A model generated the notes under the pieces. That model saw nothing but the letters and a program-made list of their open reading frames with translations. It was not told the DNA's origin and did not search any database. From Paenibacillus tyrphae (GTDB lineage: Bacteria; Bacillota; Bacilli; Paenibacillales; NBRC-103111), in contig NZ_JNVM01000018.1 of NCBI RefSeq assembly GCF_000722545.1, positions 1 through 64,000 of the forward strand: a stretch of DNA of 64,000 nucleotides. Direction: 5' to 3'. How positions within the stretch are numbered: position 1 is the first letter of the stretch; each line of letters opens with the position of its first letter. This document shows, in pieces, positions 49,991 to 60,600 of the stretch. A program made the translations under genes and the position numbers.

Positions 49991-51892
49991 TTATTTGCTT
50001 TGGTAAGATAGGGCGAAATCCAAGGTACCGCCGGAGCGGTCGATCAACACCAGGTCGGCTTTTCCATTGCCATCGACATCCCGGACCATCAGATTAACGC
50101 CTTTTCCCGGCGTCCCCCACGGCCCAAAGGTGGAAAGCAGCTTCCACTCCCGGTCCTCATCCCTTACATAGACGGTGCAGCGCATCGTCTTCGGGTCCCA
50201 GCGGAGCGCGTCTTCCCGTCCGTCCCCGTTGAAGTCCCCGAGCCGGATCAAGCCGTCTTCATTCGGGAGACCGAGGTCCACGCGGGTCAGCTTCCACGTC
50301 ATGTCGGCGGTATCCGGCTGAAGCTGAATGCCGCCCGAGGCGCCGTCTTTAGAGGCAAACAGCGCTGGACCACCCTCCATGCGAACCTGAAGCTCCTGAT
50401 TCATTTCGCTTCGGAGCTTGTACGGTTTAATCGGCTTCATTTCCTTCCCCCGGATTCGCCAACCGTATAGTTGAAGCTTATCCTTCGTTAGTCCGGCTAC
50501 AACCACTTCGCCGTTCGATAACGGGAGCGTGTATAAGGAGCTCCAAGCTTTGGCTTCAATTTTCCAGCTCTGCGCCAGATGAAACTGTCGCCCGTCCGAT
50601 ACATAGCGGTCCAAGCGCCCGCTCGGATTCGCCGTCCAAAAGCTGCCCAGCCCTTCCGCATCTTTGCCGCTGACGGCGGCGGCAGCCCCGTTCGCATATT
50701 CCGCCTGCCCCCATCGCACCGGCGCCGGCTGCGCTTCATTGCGCAGTCCCTTGAACCGGCCGGGAATCACGCTGATCTCCCCATTCGCCGCATTCCACTG
50801 CACTGTATCGGCTTGCCCGTCGCCGTCGACGTCTTCAAGAAAAACGTTCTGTTTACCGCCCGGCAGCAGCTTGACGCTCTGAGCAGGCGTGAACGGTACA
50901 TAGTCGTGGATGGAGCGGAAGGCGTACCCTTTCGCCCGAAGGTCGGCAATGAGCTTTTGCAGCACGCTCTTGTTCTGCTCGGGGTACCGGAATTCCGGAA
51001 GGCCGTCCCGCATGACCGGTTGGCCTTCCGTATCCAGAACAGGAGTCAGGTATTTGAACTCGAGAAAAGGATGATAAAAAAAGGAAGCCACGTGATTCGA
51101 GCGACCGACCCGGTCCACAATCACTTTCTCGTCTTTATTATAAGGAATGTAATCGTAAGGCGTCGGAACGTAAGCCGCGCCAAGCGTCGGACTGCCGTAG
51201 CCGGTATTGCGCTGATTCAGATAAAAGACGCCTTCGGCATTGCGATGAGACTGTACCTCCGCCTGATAGTTCAAGCCGAAGTACGACCGGAACACCCGGT
51301 CCTGTTCGGCGGTAGTTCGGTAATGCGGCGCCTCCCAGAACTGCGGCTTCAGTCCCGCACGCTCGAATATCGCAATCCCCTCTTTTATGCGCTGCTCCGC
51401 ATACGATGTCTTCATCGTTTCTTCCACATCCGGCACTTGGAACTCGTTGCCGATCCCCGATTCGTGGTGGCCGTCATCCCGGCGCACGCTGCCGACTTGG
51501 TGCGTATAGCCGTGCATGCCGATGACCGCACCGCTGTCCGAAGCCTGTTGGAGCACCTTGCGGAAAGCGGCCGCATACGGGTTGCCCTCCTGATCGAGCG
51601 GTACGTCGTACCGCGATCCGTCCGGGGGCAGATTGATCCAGCGGGGAATAACCGCGAGATGATACGCCACCTTCTGGTCGCGCAAATATTCCAGCACGGT
51701 TCTCAGCTTTCCAAGCTCCTCAAGCGAAGCATATTGTCCGCCGGGACCAATGTCCTCCAACCGCATTAAGACGAATTTGGACGTACGGGCCTCGCCTTCT
51801 ACGGTAAAAATCCGATACGCCGACAGCAGCAGCGTAAGCGCGATTAAGGAAACAACAAAACGTAGCCATTTCGAATGGCGTAAATAGATCAT
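49991..51892 (-). CDS. DUF2334 polysaccharide-deacetylase-like protein with VCBS/FG-GAP repeats
   Basis: A 633-residue exported or membrane-anchored protein. An N-terminal hydrophobic segment (FVVSLIALTLLLSAY) is followed by a DUF2334 domain (about 38-350), a distant NodB-like fold with VLMRLEDIGPGG, IGMHGYTHQVG and FWEAPHYRT. The C-terminal 270 residues carry VCBS/FG-GAP-type repeats with calcium-loop-like DVDGDGQAD, DFNGDGRED and DVDGNGKAD. An envelope or polysaccharide role is likely; the enzyme reaction of DUF2334 is not established. A start at 51892 with GGGAG twelve bases before. A cre-like site lies upstream. Confidence 0.8.
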   Translation of the reverse strand: MIYLRHSKWLRFVVSLIALTLLLSAYRIFTVEGEARTSKFVLMRLEDIGPGGQYASLEELGKLRTVLEYLRDQKVAYHLAVIPRWINLPPDGSRYDVPLDQEGNPYAAAFRKVLQQASDSGAVIGMHGYTHQVGSVRRDDGHHESGIGNEFQVPDVEETMKTSYAEQRIKEGIAIFERAGLKPQFWEAPHYRTTAEQDRVFRSYFGLNYQAEVQSHRNAEGVFYLNQRNTGYGSPTLGAAYVPTPYDYIPYNKDEKVIVDRVGRSNHVASFFYHPFLEFKYLTPVLDTEGQPVMRDGLPEFRYPEQNKSVLQKLIADLRAKGYAFRSIHDYVPFTPAQSVKLLPGGKQNVFLEDVDGDGQADTVQWNAANGEISVIPGRFKGLRNEAQPAPVRWGQAEYANGAAAAVSGKDAEGLGSFWTANPSGRLDRYVSDGRQFHLAQSWKIEAKAWSSLYTLPLSNGEVVVAGLTKDKLQLYGWRIRGKEMKPIKPYKLRSEMNQELQVRMEGGPALFASKDGASGGIQLQPDTADMTWKLTRVDLGLPNEDGLIRLGDFNGDGREDALRWDPKTMRCTVYVRDEDREWKLLSTFGPWGTPGKGVNLMVRDVDGNGKADLVLIDRSGGTLDFALSYQSK

Positions 51893-51951
51893 TCGGTGTC
51901 AGGGACTCCCTTCTGGCTGCAAAACAACGCTAAATCGCAATGAAAAGCGCG

Positions 51952-51965
51952 TTAAAACGCTTACA
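51952..51965. promoter_or_regulatory. cre-like site upstream of DUF2334 gene
   Basis: TTAAAACGCTTACA matches the catabolite-responsive element consensus with one mismatch (second position). It lies about 60 bases before the ATG of the DUF2334 gene. Binding by CcpA is inferred only. Confidence 0.4.
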
Positions 51966-52159
51966 AAATAATTGTAAATCTACACCCGATTGTAACAGAT
52001 TTCCCGCCGGACGAGTATGGTTTTTTTTGCAGCGATAAGGTTGAAAGTATGGCTTATTCACCATATTTTCCTGCCCTCCCTGCCGACGGACCTAAACGGC
52101 TCTGCGCCGCCCGAATCATATAAAAAACGAAAATTCCGAGAGAGGGGTGCTTTCGACGC

Positions 52160-52351
52160 ATGGAAAATCAATTGAAAGCGATAACGAAAGAGCTGACGGA
52201 CCTGCATAAGCGTTATGCCGGAATTTCCCTAAGCTTTGCCGCCCTTGAGCGGAAATTGTCAGCCATGGAACACCGCATGACTACGCTCGAAACCGAGTTT
52301 GCGAGGCAAGTCCCCTTTCTGCCGGAAGAAACCGGCGCGCCAGCCCACTAA
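52160..52351 (+). CDS. small coiled-coil protein, unknown
   Basis: A 63-residue soluble protein with heptad-like hydrophobics (LKAITKELTDLHKRYAGISL; LERKLSAMEHRMTTLETEF), so it is probably a short coiled coil. The ATG is preceded by AGAGGGG at ten bases. No family recognised. A regulator of a neighbouring kinase is conceivable but unproven. Confidence 0.5.
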   Translation: MENQLKAITKELTDLHKRYAGISLSFAALERKLSAMEHRMTTLETEFARQVPFLPEETGAPAH

Positions 52352-52712
52352 AGGGTACCTTAAGCCGCTGTTCTCCATCATCCGTATCCTTATCCCGCCA
52401 AGAGGCTCTTCAACCCATGTCGTCCGGAGGCTTGCGACTTAACCGCAAGCTTCCATACGCGGCTCATCCCCCGTTTGCCTATTCAAAATAAACCCTATAC
52501 CGCCGTTTCCCTCTGCAAAAGTCCACTATCCCTGCTCGGCATTTTACTTCCCGATTCGGCACGCTATATAATGAAATGGCCGCTTCTCCGCGCCTTTACC
52601 GGCCGGGAGATATCGTTTGGAAGCCGGCTTGGCGCTTACGCTCCGAAGCACCTGACCCCCATTCGGATTTGCCTTTGGGCCTATTTTTAATCTGTTACGA
52701 TGGGGGTAAGCA
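52352..52712. other. intergenic region without convincing gene
   Basis: About 360 bases between the small coiled-coil gene and the LytTR kinase promoter. The frames present have no ribosome sites or recognisable products. Confidence 0.5.
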
Positions 52713-52721
52713 TGGTATAAT
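52713..52721 (+). promoter_or_regulatory. extended -10 promoter of the LytTR kinase gene
   Basis: TGGTATAAT at 52713-52721 is an extended -10 element (TGN before TATAAT). The -35 position holds only a poor TGTTAC. It is 33 bases before the ATG. Confidence 0.5.
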
Positions 52722-52754
52722 GAATCGAATGCGACAGGCAGGTGATATCAAAAT

Positions 52755-54299
52755 ATGCAAAAAATCCCAGTCATTCGTGATAAAAAAAGTTCTGACATCA
52801 CCATCATCTCTTCCGATGAAGTCGTTAAAATCGAATGCGTACGGGATAAAGAATATATCATTCATACGGTTTCCGATAAATATTACTGGGCAGCGTCGCT
52901 GGAAGCTTTCGAAGAGTGGCTGTACGAGGAGGGCTTTCGCCTGATCGATCAGATGAATGTGGTCAATATGAACCACGTAACGGAGTATGAGCCGCGCAAA
53001 GGAATCGTCACATTGCAGCACGGTCCAACGCCCCATTATAAAACCGCTTCCGCCGCCTGGATTCACGGCGAGCATATTACGAACGTCATGAATCTTCTAG
53101 GAAAGATGAAGGATCTCGACAAAGGCATCATCGACGACGAAGCCGATCGAATTTTCGAGAACGTGTTAGCCCAAGAAGAGGATCATCGGTTCGCCCGTTC
53201 TTACGCGATGATCAAAGCGCTGTACGATAAGAAAAAGACCGAGCTGCTGCTTGAAGAAAGCGAGCTGCGTTATAAATCGCTGTTCGAACACAATCCCGAT
53301 CCGATCTGCTCGCTGAACCTGTCGGGCCTCATTACGAGCGTCAATCCCGCCATGTTCGACGTTACCGGCTATTCGGAAGCGGATCTGCTTCACCGCACGA
53401 TCAATCCGCTGATTTTCCCGGAAGATTACACGCGGTGGCTCGACCATTTCGAGGAAACGCTCAACGGCATGACTCCTCATTATGAGATTACGTTTGTACG
53501 CAAGGACGGCAATCCGGTCGAGCTCAGCGTATTTAACTTTCCGATCTTCGTTAACAAACAAATTGCCGGCGTTTACATGATCGGCCAAGACATCAGCGAG
53601 CGCAAACGGGCCGAGGAAATGATTCTCCGCTCCGAGAAGCTGTCGATCGTCGGCCAGCTAGCCGCTGGGGTCGCCCATGAAATCCGCAATCCGCTAACCT
53701 CGCTCAAAGGCTTCGTCCAACTGCTCCAAGGCAAGGTAAGCGGCTACGACAATTACTTCGAAATCATGGTCGACGAGCTGGAGCGGATCAACTTTATCGT
53801 CAGCGAATTTCTGGTCATTGCGAAGCCGCAGGTCGTCAAGTACCAGCCGAAGAATGCCTTCACCATTCTGGAAAATACGATTATGCTGCTCGGTTCTCAA
53901 GCAATGATCCATAACGTCGACATCGTCACGGAAGCGGACCCTGATCTTCCCGAAATCAATTGCGACGAAAATCAAATCAAGCAGGTATTTATCAACATTT
54001 TGAACAACTCCATCGATGCCATGCCGGAAGGCGGACAAATCCGCGCCGAATTCCGCAAAATGGAGGGCGGAAAGCTGCTGATGCGGTTTACCGATCAAGG
54101 CTGCGGCATTCCAGAAGACCGAATTCCCCGACTGGGGGAACCGTTCTATACGACGAAGGAGAAAGGTACCGGGCTCGGTCTCATGGTCACCTTTAAAATT
54201 ATCGAAAATCACGGGGGCAGCATGAAGATAAGCAGCGAGCAGGGAAAAGGCACGACCGTAGACATTTATATGCAGGGCGTCCGAAAGATCCGGTCTTAG
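52755..54299 (+). CDS. cytosolic histidine kinase with N-terminal LytTR domain and PAS
   Basis: A 514-residue kinase without membrane segments. Residues 1-95 match a LytTR DNA-binding domain (VVKIECVRDKEYIIHTVSDK, YYWAASLEAFEEWL, GFRLIDQMNVVNMNHV). A helical linker with an acidic segment (about 115-170) leads to a PAS domain (about 170-285: FEHNPDPICSLNLSG), then HisKA with H308 (GVAHEIRNPLTSLKGF) and HATPase (NILNNSIDAMPEGG, GTGLGLMVTFKIIENHGG). The C-terminal half resembles KinA/KinE-type sporulation kinases that phosphorylate Spo0F. No response regulator is adjacent, so an orphan kinase feeding a phosphorelay is likely. Confidence 0.9.
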   Translation: MQKIPVIRDKKSSDITIISSDEVVKIECVRDKEYIIHTVSDKYYWAASLEAFEEWLYEEGFRLIDQMNVVNMNHVTEYEPRKGIVTLQHGPTPHYKTASAAWIHGEHITNVMNLLGKMKDLDKGIIDDEADRIFENVLAQEEDHRFARSYAMIKALYDKKKTELLLEESELRYKSLFEHNPDPICSLNLSGLITSVNPAMFDVTGYSEADLLHRTINPLIFPEDYTRWLDHFEETLNGMTPHYEITFVRKDGNPVELSVFNFPIFVNKQIAGVYMIGQDISERKRAEEMILRSEKLSIVGQLAAGVAHEIRNPLTSLKGFVQLLQGKVSGYDNYFEIMVDELERINFIVSEFLVIAKPQVVKYQPKNAFTILENTIMLLGSQAMIHNVDIVTEADPDLPEINCDENQIKQVFINILNNSIDAMPEGGQIRAEFRKMEGGKLLMRFTDQGCGIPEDRIPRLGEPFYTTKEKGTGLGLMVTFKIIENHGGSMKISSEQGKGTTVDIYMQGVRKIRS

Positions 54300-54328
54300 C
54301 AAGCGAGACGGAAGCCCGTTATAAGCAA

Positions 54329-54366
54329 ACAGCCTTTCGAGTCCGGCGTGATTCGAAAGGCTGTTT
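54329..54366. terminator. terminator between LytTR kinase and RND operon
   Basis: Perfect 13-base arms AACAGCCTTTCGA (54329-54341) and TCGAAAGGCTGTT (54353-54365), then TTTTT on the plus strand. It lies between convergent units. Confidence 0.85.
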
Positions 54367-54388
54367 TTTCGTTGTGCTGCGGTACCGC

Positions 54389-56281
54389 TTATTGTTTGAG
54401 CGTGGTAATGTATCGTTTGGCCAGCCCGCTTGGCGTATCGAATGCTTCATAAACGCGGATGGTAAACGGATTTTCGAGCTGCTCCGTTTTTGCGGTGAAG
54501 GTCAGAATCTGCTTGCCCGTTGCCAGTTTATTCGGACCGGTGAACGGACCTTCGGCTGTTCCGAGCATGCGTCCTTGCGAGTCCACCAGCTCCATATAAA
54601 GCCTAGAGAAGTTCTGGTCGACCACGACGTTGTCGGTCTGCTTCACATCCAGCGTAAACGAGATTTTATAGCTGTAAATCAACCCACCCATGCTGCCAGG
54701 AGTTGTAGCAGACAATGTCCAATCGACGATTTTCAGATCAAACGGGTACATGGCGAACGTATCTCCCGCCGCCCCGCTGCTTGCAGCAGCCGTCTGCAAG
54801 GAAGCGATCGTGCTCGTATAAGGAGCTGCGGACTGCGTATCCAACAGCTTGATCGTCAGCTGCTTGCCGCTCTCCGTCTTCGGTACGTTGAACGAATAAT
54901 TCACGATATAGCTCATGTTCGGGTTCAACGCAGCGGTGACCCCGGATTGCCGCGCTCCGGCATAAGCGGCTCCGTCGCTTCCGACGATCTCGGTCTGGAA
55001 AGCGGGCACCGGCACCGGCTTATCGCTCTTGTTCGTGATCCGGAATTTGGCGACTACCGAATGAAAGCCGTTGTCACTCTCATGAAGATGCATTTCCATC
55101 AGGGTTACTTCCGTATTGGCGTCGATCATTTTATTCAACGGATCGAAGACGATAGGGCTGCCGATCCGGTAAGAAATCGCAGGCGCCGTATCCGTCTGCG
55201 CGCCGCCCGGAACCGCAATCTGCACGCGGCCGACGTCAAACCCCGTTGCCGCAGTCGGCGCGCTCTGTCCTCCCCCCGAAACGAACGTTTCGGTCGTCGT
55301 AACGAATAAGGAAGTCAGCGTCACATTGTTCTCGACCGGGACGGCGAAATGAATATATTTTTTCTCGCCGGCCTCGACCGTCACGGCACCTTGCTCGGTA
55401 CGGCTGCCGGTATACGTCTTGTGATCCGATTGACCGTCGATGCGGAATTCGGGTACCGTTTCCCGTCCGACGCCAGGGTTTTCCACCAATAAGGTGACGA
55501 GCGCCACCGGACCTGTTCCTGCTCCCACCGCATTCGGTACCGCTGCCGGTGCGCCGGACGCTCCGCCAGACGCAGCAGTTGCACCGTCCGGGGCTGCCGC
55601 AGCCCCTCCCGCTCCCGGCGCGGATGCGCCACCGGAGGTCGCGCCGGCCGCCGCTCCCGTGGAAGCTCCGCCTGTCGCATACTGTACCTTGATCGCCGTA
55701 GGGGTATAGCGCAGGCTGGAATTTAAGCCCGGAATCGCAAACGCTTCTCCCCATCCCTTCGGCTCGGCGGCTTTATCCGCTCCTGCCGCCGACGCGTACC
55801 ATACTTGCCTCGCACCTAGCGGAATCGTCAGCAGGTTCGTTTCCTTTTTCGGATAAACATACTCATCCACATTGACGAAGGACAGTTCCGACAGTTTAAT
55901 CGCCGGCGTGCCCTCGATGACGGTCATATAGACCAGCTCGCCAATTTCGCCCGGCTCCAGCGCAGTCTTGTTCGCAGCGCTCGCCTTCAGCGTATATTGA
56001 ACTCCGCCCGTCGTGCGGACGTGCAGTTGATGATCGGGAATCCGGGTTTTCTGCGTTCCCCCGTTATACAAACGAACGGATGCGCCTATGCGTGTTCCGC
56101 CGGCGGTCGTTTCTACCGCCAGACTTTTTACCGCGGCACGGATCGAATCCGTTAAGCCGAAGTTGCTCGGAGCGGCCACTGTCGCTTGGGTCGTATCGGC
56201 CGCCAGCGCCGGCAGGTTTGCCGGAAGGAGTGTCGTTCCGATTATGACGAAGGTTAGCGCTGTTTTCCAAGGTTGTTTCAT
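54389..56281 (-). CDS. large secreted protein, third gene of the RND pump operon
   Basis: A 630-residue exported protein. The signal peptide is MKQPWKTALTFVIIG ... with cleavage near PALAAD. Beta-rich segments (ASVRLYNGGTQKTRIPDHQL; FRITNKSDKPVPVPAFQTEI; ISFTLDVKQTDNVVVDQNF) resemble DUF4352-like and other Ig-like domains, separated by an Ala/Gly/Pro/Ser-rich linker (about 200-255). There is no lipobox, anchor or enzyme motif. It is placed directly behind the adaptor gene, so it may be an extracytoplasmic accessory of the pump. No family recognised. Confidence 0.75.
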   Translation of the reverse strand: MKQPWKTALTFVIIGTTLLPANLPALAADTTQATVAAPSNFGLTDSIRAAVKSLAVETTAGGTRIGASVRLYNGGTQKTRIPDHQLHVRTTGGVQYTLKASAANKTALEPGEIGELVYMTVIEGTPAIKLSELSFVNVDEYVYPKKETNLLTIPLGARQVWYASAAGADKAAEPKGWGEAFAIPGLNSSLRYTPTAIKVQYATGGASTGAAAGATSGGASAPGAGGAAAAPDGATAASGGASGAPAAVPNAVGAGTGPVALVTLLVENPGVGRETVPEFRIDGQSDHKTYTGSRTEQGAVTVEAGEKKYIHFAVPVENNVTLTSLFVTTTETFVSGGGQSAPTAATGFDVGRVQIAVPGGAQTDTAPAISYRIGSPIVFDPLNKMIDANTEVTLMEMHLHESDNGFHSVVAKFRITNKSDKPVPVPAFQTEIVGSDGAAYAGARQSGVTAALNPNMSYIVNYSFNVPKTESGKQLTIKLLDTQSAAPYTSTIASLQTAAASSGAAGDTFAMYPFDLKIVDWTLSATTPGSMGGLIYSYKISFTLDVKQTDNVVVDQNFSRLYMELVDSQGRMLGTAEGPFTGPNKLATGKQILTFTAKTEQLENPFTIRVYEAFDTPSGLAKRYITTLKQ

Positions 56282-56308
56282 CGATGATTCCTCCTTATGC
56301 AGTGGATC

Positions 56309-57625
56309 TTATTTTTTAGCCGGCTCTTGAGCCGCAGGAGAGGGCTGGCCTTGGGGGGCCGGTTTGGCCACTTCCACCTTCTGCCCGTCCTTCAGCTGAT
56401 GCTGCCCGCTCGTTACGATTTGCTCTCCTTCCTTGACGCCATCCAGTACCTCCTGGTAAGCGTCACTGATACGTCCCAGCTTGATTTTACGCTTCTGGAC
56501 CTTATCCCCTTGAAGCACGAAGACGAACGAATTCGATTCTTCGCGGACAATGCTGAGCGTCGGAACGGCTGCAACCTGCTCCTCCGCCTCGGTGGTGAGT
56601 TGAACTACGGCCCGGGTACCCGGTTTCAGCTTCTGATCCGGATTCTGGACTTCCAGCTCAAGAGAATACGATTTGGTCGCTGCGCTCATGACATTCGATA
56701 AAAACGTAATTTTGGCCTTTCCTTTCTCGGCCGGATTATCCGGACTGTAATAGGTAAGCTCCTGCTTGTTTTTGACCAGCTCATACGACGGCTCCGACAG
56801 CTCGACCTTCAGCTTGATCGGATCGATCTGCTGAACTTGCCCTATCTTGCCGTTAGGCGAGACGGTCCCGCCAAGCTCTATCGTATAATCCGTCAGCACC
56901 CCGCTGACAGGCGCTTTGACGTCATAATTCTCAAGCGACCGCTGAGCCTCATCCAAGCTGATCCGCGAGGACTCTACCTCCGTCTGCTGGTCAGCCAGCG
57001 AATTCGTTTTGTCCAGAGCTGTCAGCTTGTTGCGCTGCGCCTGCACATCCATGCGGGCATTCTTCAGCGCCTGCTCGGCCTGTTCCACCTGACGCTGCGT
57101 TGCTGTGCCTGCGTCAAAATCGTTGCGCATTTTGTTGTAGTCTTTCTCCGCGTCGCTAACCTTCTGCTCCGCCTTCGTAATCTCGTCCTGCAAATTGCGG
57201 CGGGAATTGGCGTTGTCCTCCACTGTTTTCGTAAGCGTCTGCTCCGAGCTCTTCACCTTGAGCTGGCTTTTTTTCAAGGACGATTCGGCCTCGCGATTGT
57301 CGATTCGGAACAACACCTCGCCCGCCTGCACGACATCTCCGCGTTTCTTCAAGACTTGAGTAATCTGACCGCTCGCCTTCGGGATGACGTCCATGGCGGA
57401 CATCCCCACCACTTCCGCCACCTGTTCGCGCGGATCGCTAATTTTGCGCTTGGCGACCGCCTCCGTCTTCACCGGGCGGTTATCCAGCTTGAGGTCAACC
57501 GTGGATTCTCCCTTGGCGCCAGGGGCCGAGCAGCCTGCCGCAAGCAGGGCGGCCGCTGCCAATAAGGCGAGGACCCGAAGCGTGAGGACTTTCTTCATCG
57601 CAATGTCTTTTCTAACCTTTCTCAT
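56309..57625 (-). CDS. HlyD-type adaptor lipoprotein of RND pump
   Basis: A 438-residue membrane fusion protein. The N-terminus has a lipobox LAAGC (in ALLAAAALLAAGCSAP), followed by a lipoyl half-motif, a long coiled-coil hairpin (about 115-215, rich in Glu/Lys/Gln), the second lipoyl half (VSGVLTDYTIELGGTV) and beta-barrel domains. The start at 57625 follows GGAGG; ATG 57598 has no ribosome site. It couples the RND permease of the preceding gene to the outside. In a Gram-positive cell the adaptor is lipid-anchored on the outer leaflet. Confidence 0.88.
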   Translation of the reverse strand: MRKVRKDIAMKKVLTLRVLALLAAAALLAAGCSAPGAKGESTVDLKLDNRPVKTEAVAKRKISDPREQVAEVVGMSAMDVIPKASGQITQVLKKRGDVVQAGEVLFRIDNREAESSLKKSQLKVKSSEQTLTKTVEDNANSRRNLQDEITKAEQKVSDAEKDYNKMRNDFDAGTATQRQVEQAEQALKNARMDVQAQRNKLTALDKTNSLADQQTEVESSRISLDEAQRSLENYDVKAPVSGVLTDYTIELGGTVSPNGKIGQVQQIDPIKLKVELSEPSYELVKNKQELTYYSPDNPAEKGKAKITFLSNVMSAATKSYSLELEVQNPDQKLKPGTRAVVQLTTEAEEQVAAVPTLSIVREESNSFVFVLQGDKVQKRKIKLGRISDAYQEVLDGVKEGEQIVTSGQHQLKDGQKVEVAKPAPQGQPSPAAQEPAKK

Positions 57626-57646
57626 CTTTCCGTGCCTCCTCCTTCG

Positions 57647-60600
57647 TTACATCTCTATCGTCGCCGGCTTCGAACCGTCGTCTGGTTTTTTTCGGTTAAA
57701 CCAACCGGAAATCCGGTTTTTCCAGCTTTCGATCATTTCATAGACGATCGGCACGACGACCAGCGTGAGAATGGTCGAAGTCGTCAAGCCGCCGATAACG
57801 ACAACCGCAAGTCCTTTGGAAATCAAGGTGCCATGCGCAAATCCAAGCGCGAGCGGCAGCAGCGCCATGATCGTCGCCGCAGCGGTCATAATAATCGGGC
57901 GCAAGCGGACCTTGCCCGCTTCCATCAGCGCGTGGCGCACCGTGTACCCTTCTTCCCGAAGCTGCTGCACCCGTTCAAGCAGTACGATGGCGTTCGTAAC
58001 GACGATCCCGATCAGCATCATGAAGCCGATCATCGACGTGACGTTCAGCGACTCCCTTGTCATGAGCAGCGCCAGCAAACCGCCGATAGCCGCAAGCGGC
58101 AGCGAGAACAGAATGGCGAACGGCGCCGAGGCGTTGCCAAAGGCCAGCACCATGACCAGATATACGATAAATACCGCGATGGCCATCGCCATATACAGTT
58201 GGCTGAAGCTTTCGTCGGTGTCCTTGTTGACCCCTCCGAGCTCGCGTGTTACCCCCTCCGGCAGCTCGAGGGTCTTCAGAGCCTCGTTCACTTGGAGACT
58301 GACGCCGTTTTTATTCGGGCTATTGATTTTCGCGGTGATGGAGACCTCTTGCTTTTGGGTTTTCCGGGAAATGCTCGCCGGAGCCTCCACCTCGCGGATT
58401 TTGGCCACTTCGTTCAAATAGACGGTTCCCGTTTTCGTTGAAATCGGAAGCCGGCCAAGCTTCTCAAGCGTATCTTTATCCTTTTTACTAAGAGAAACGG
58501 TTGTCTTGTACGTTACGTCGTCCAGCTTAATATCGCCGAGTTGCTGCTTCTGAACCCAGCCCCGAGCCGTTTCGCGGATCGTGCTGACATCTAAGCCGTA
58601 CGTACGCGCTTTTTTCTGGTCCACAACGATATCGACTACGGTTTTGGCATCACTTAACGCGTCCTTCACTTCATAAAGCTCCGGGAACTCCGCCAGCTTC
58701 TTCTTGATAATCCCCGCTGCGGCAACCAAATCCTTCTGATTGTCTCCGTACAGGGTGTACCCGAAGTCAGTCGTAGACGGACCTCCTCCGCCGAGAGAAG
58801 AAGGAAGAACTTCGGAACCCTTCGGCAGCTCGGCCAAAATCGCGTTCTTGAATTGATCCCTGACTTGATCGGGCTTCACATTATCGTTCATTTCCACAAA
58901 GAGCTGGAACGCATAGGGTACCCGGTCGTTATTAGGCCCGTCTCCACCGTTATACCCGACGAGCGCCTCCACGTAACGGAATACGGGATCACCGTTGGAA
59001 TCCTTGCTCTCCGTCAGCATCGCTTCCAATTCCTTGGATTTGAGATCGGTCGCAGCATAGGAGGTCTCGTAGGGAAGCTTCACGGTATAGTACATATTGC
59101 GCGGTTGAGCGCCGTCCGGAAAAAAGGCGATAGCCAAATTAGGTATGGTAATGACGATCGAAAGGATAAACAGAACGCCCGAAATGAGCAGCGACTTGAT
59201 CCGGTGCGTCAATGACCACTCCAGAATCGATTCGTACATTAAAGTGAATCGGCCGACTTTCGTTTCGTCGTGCGCTTTGAATTGCTTGCCCCGCAGTACC
59301 AGCAGCTTGGCGAGCATCGGAATGACGGTCAATGCCACCAATAACGAAGCCATCAAGGCAACGGCTATCGTAATGGCGAACGGCCGGAAGATTTCGCCGA
59401 CAATTCCGCTGACCATCCCGATCGGAGCGAATACGGCCACGGTTGCAATCGTCGAGGACGTAATGGCCATGGCCACCTGCCTGGTCGCCATCAGGATGAC
59501 CGATTCGTTGCGCTCCTGCGCTTTTTCCAGTGATGTATAAATATTTTCGATTACGACGATCGAATCGTCCACGACCCGTCCGACGGCGATAAACATACCG
59601 CCTAGCGTCATCATGTTGAGCGTGATGTTTAAATACTGCAGCAGCATCAGCGTGATCAGCATGGACAGTGGAATCGAGACGAGAACCACAAGCGTCATCC
59701 GCACGTTGCGCAGGAAGATAAGAATCATGAGCGAAGCGAGCAGCGCGCCCATCACGCCTTCCCGCAGCATGCCGCTGATCGATTCCTTCACTTCGTCGGC
59801 CGTGTTAAAGATCGAGCGGAAGGTGACGTTCGGCATCGTCGTCTTCCAATTGCTCATCAGCTTGTCTGCGGCATCTGAAAACTCCACCGCGTTTGCATCG
59901 CTTGTTTTAAACAAATGAATACCGAGCGCTGCCTTGCCGTCGAGTCTGGCCATGAATTTGGAGTCCGTCACGGCGGAAACTTTCGCCACTTGAGACAAAA
60001 GGACCGTTCCGCCGGAGGCTAGGTTCAGCTCCAGCTGCTCCAAAGCGTACAAGCTGTCCAAATCGCCGGATACGCGGGCCATCTTATCGTTACCGCTCAG
60101 CTCGACGGAGCCGATCGGGCCTTTGGACAGCGCGGATTCGATCGAAGCTATCACCTGCGATGGCGTCAAGCCGAAGGCGCTCAGGGCGTCGGCATTAAGC
60201 TGGATGTCCATCGTCGTTTCCCGGTTGCCGATGGCTGTAATATGGTCGATGCCTTTAATGCCTTCGAACCCCGGTTTGATCTTGTCCTTATACAGCTTGT
60301 CGAGCTCGGTTTGACTCACGCCTTCGTTCGCCGACACGACCAGATAATAGGCCGGCATCGACGAGAACCCGAACGTCATGGCCTTCGGCCTTTGCGCCGT
60401 AGAAGGTAAACTGACATCCTGGATCAAGTTTTCGACTTCTCGCTTTTTCTTGTCCAAGTCTACCCCATGCTTGAACATCACCGTGATGAAAGAATTGTTG
60501 TCGTTAGAGGTCGAAGTCAGCTGGTCAAGGTCCGGTATATTCGCCAGCTTATCTTCGATCGGCTTCGTCACGTTGTCCATCACATCTTTTGGCGATCCCG

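Noticed and set aside
52475..52690. 71-codon plus-strand frame before the LytTR kinase
   Set aside because: No ribosome site, mixed composition and no family; it also lies directly ahead of the kinase promoter.
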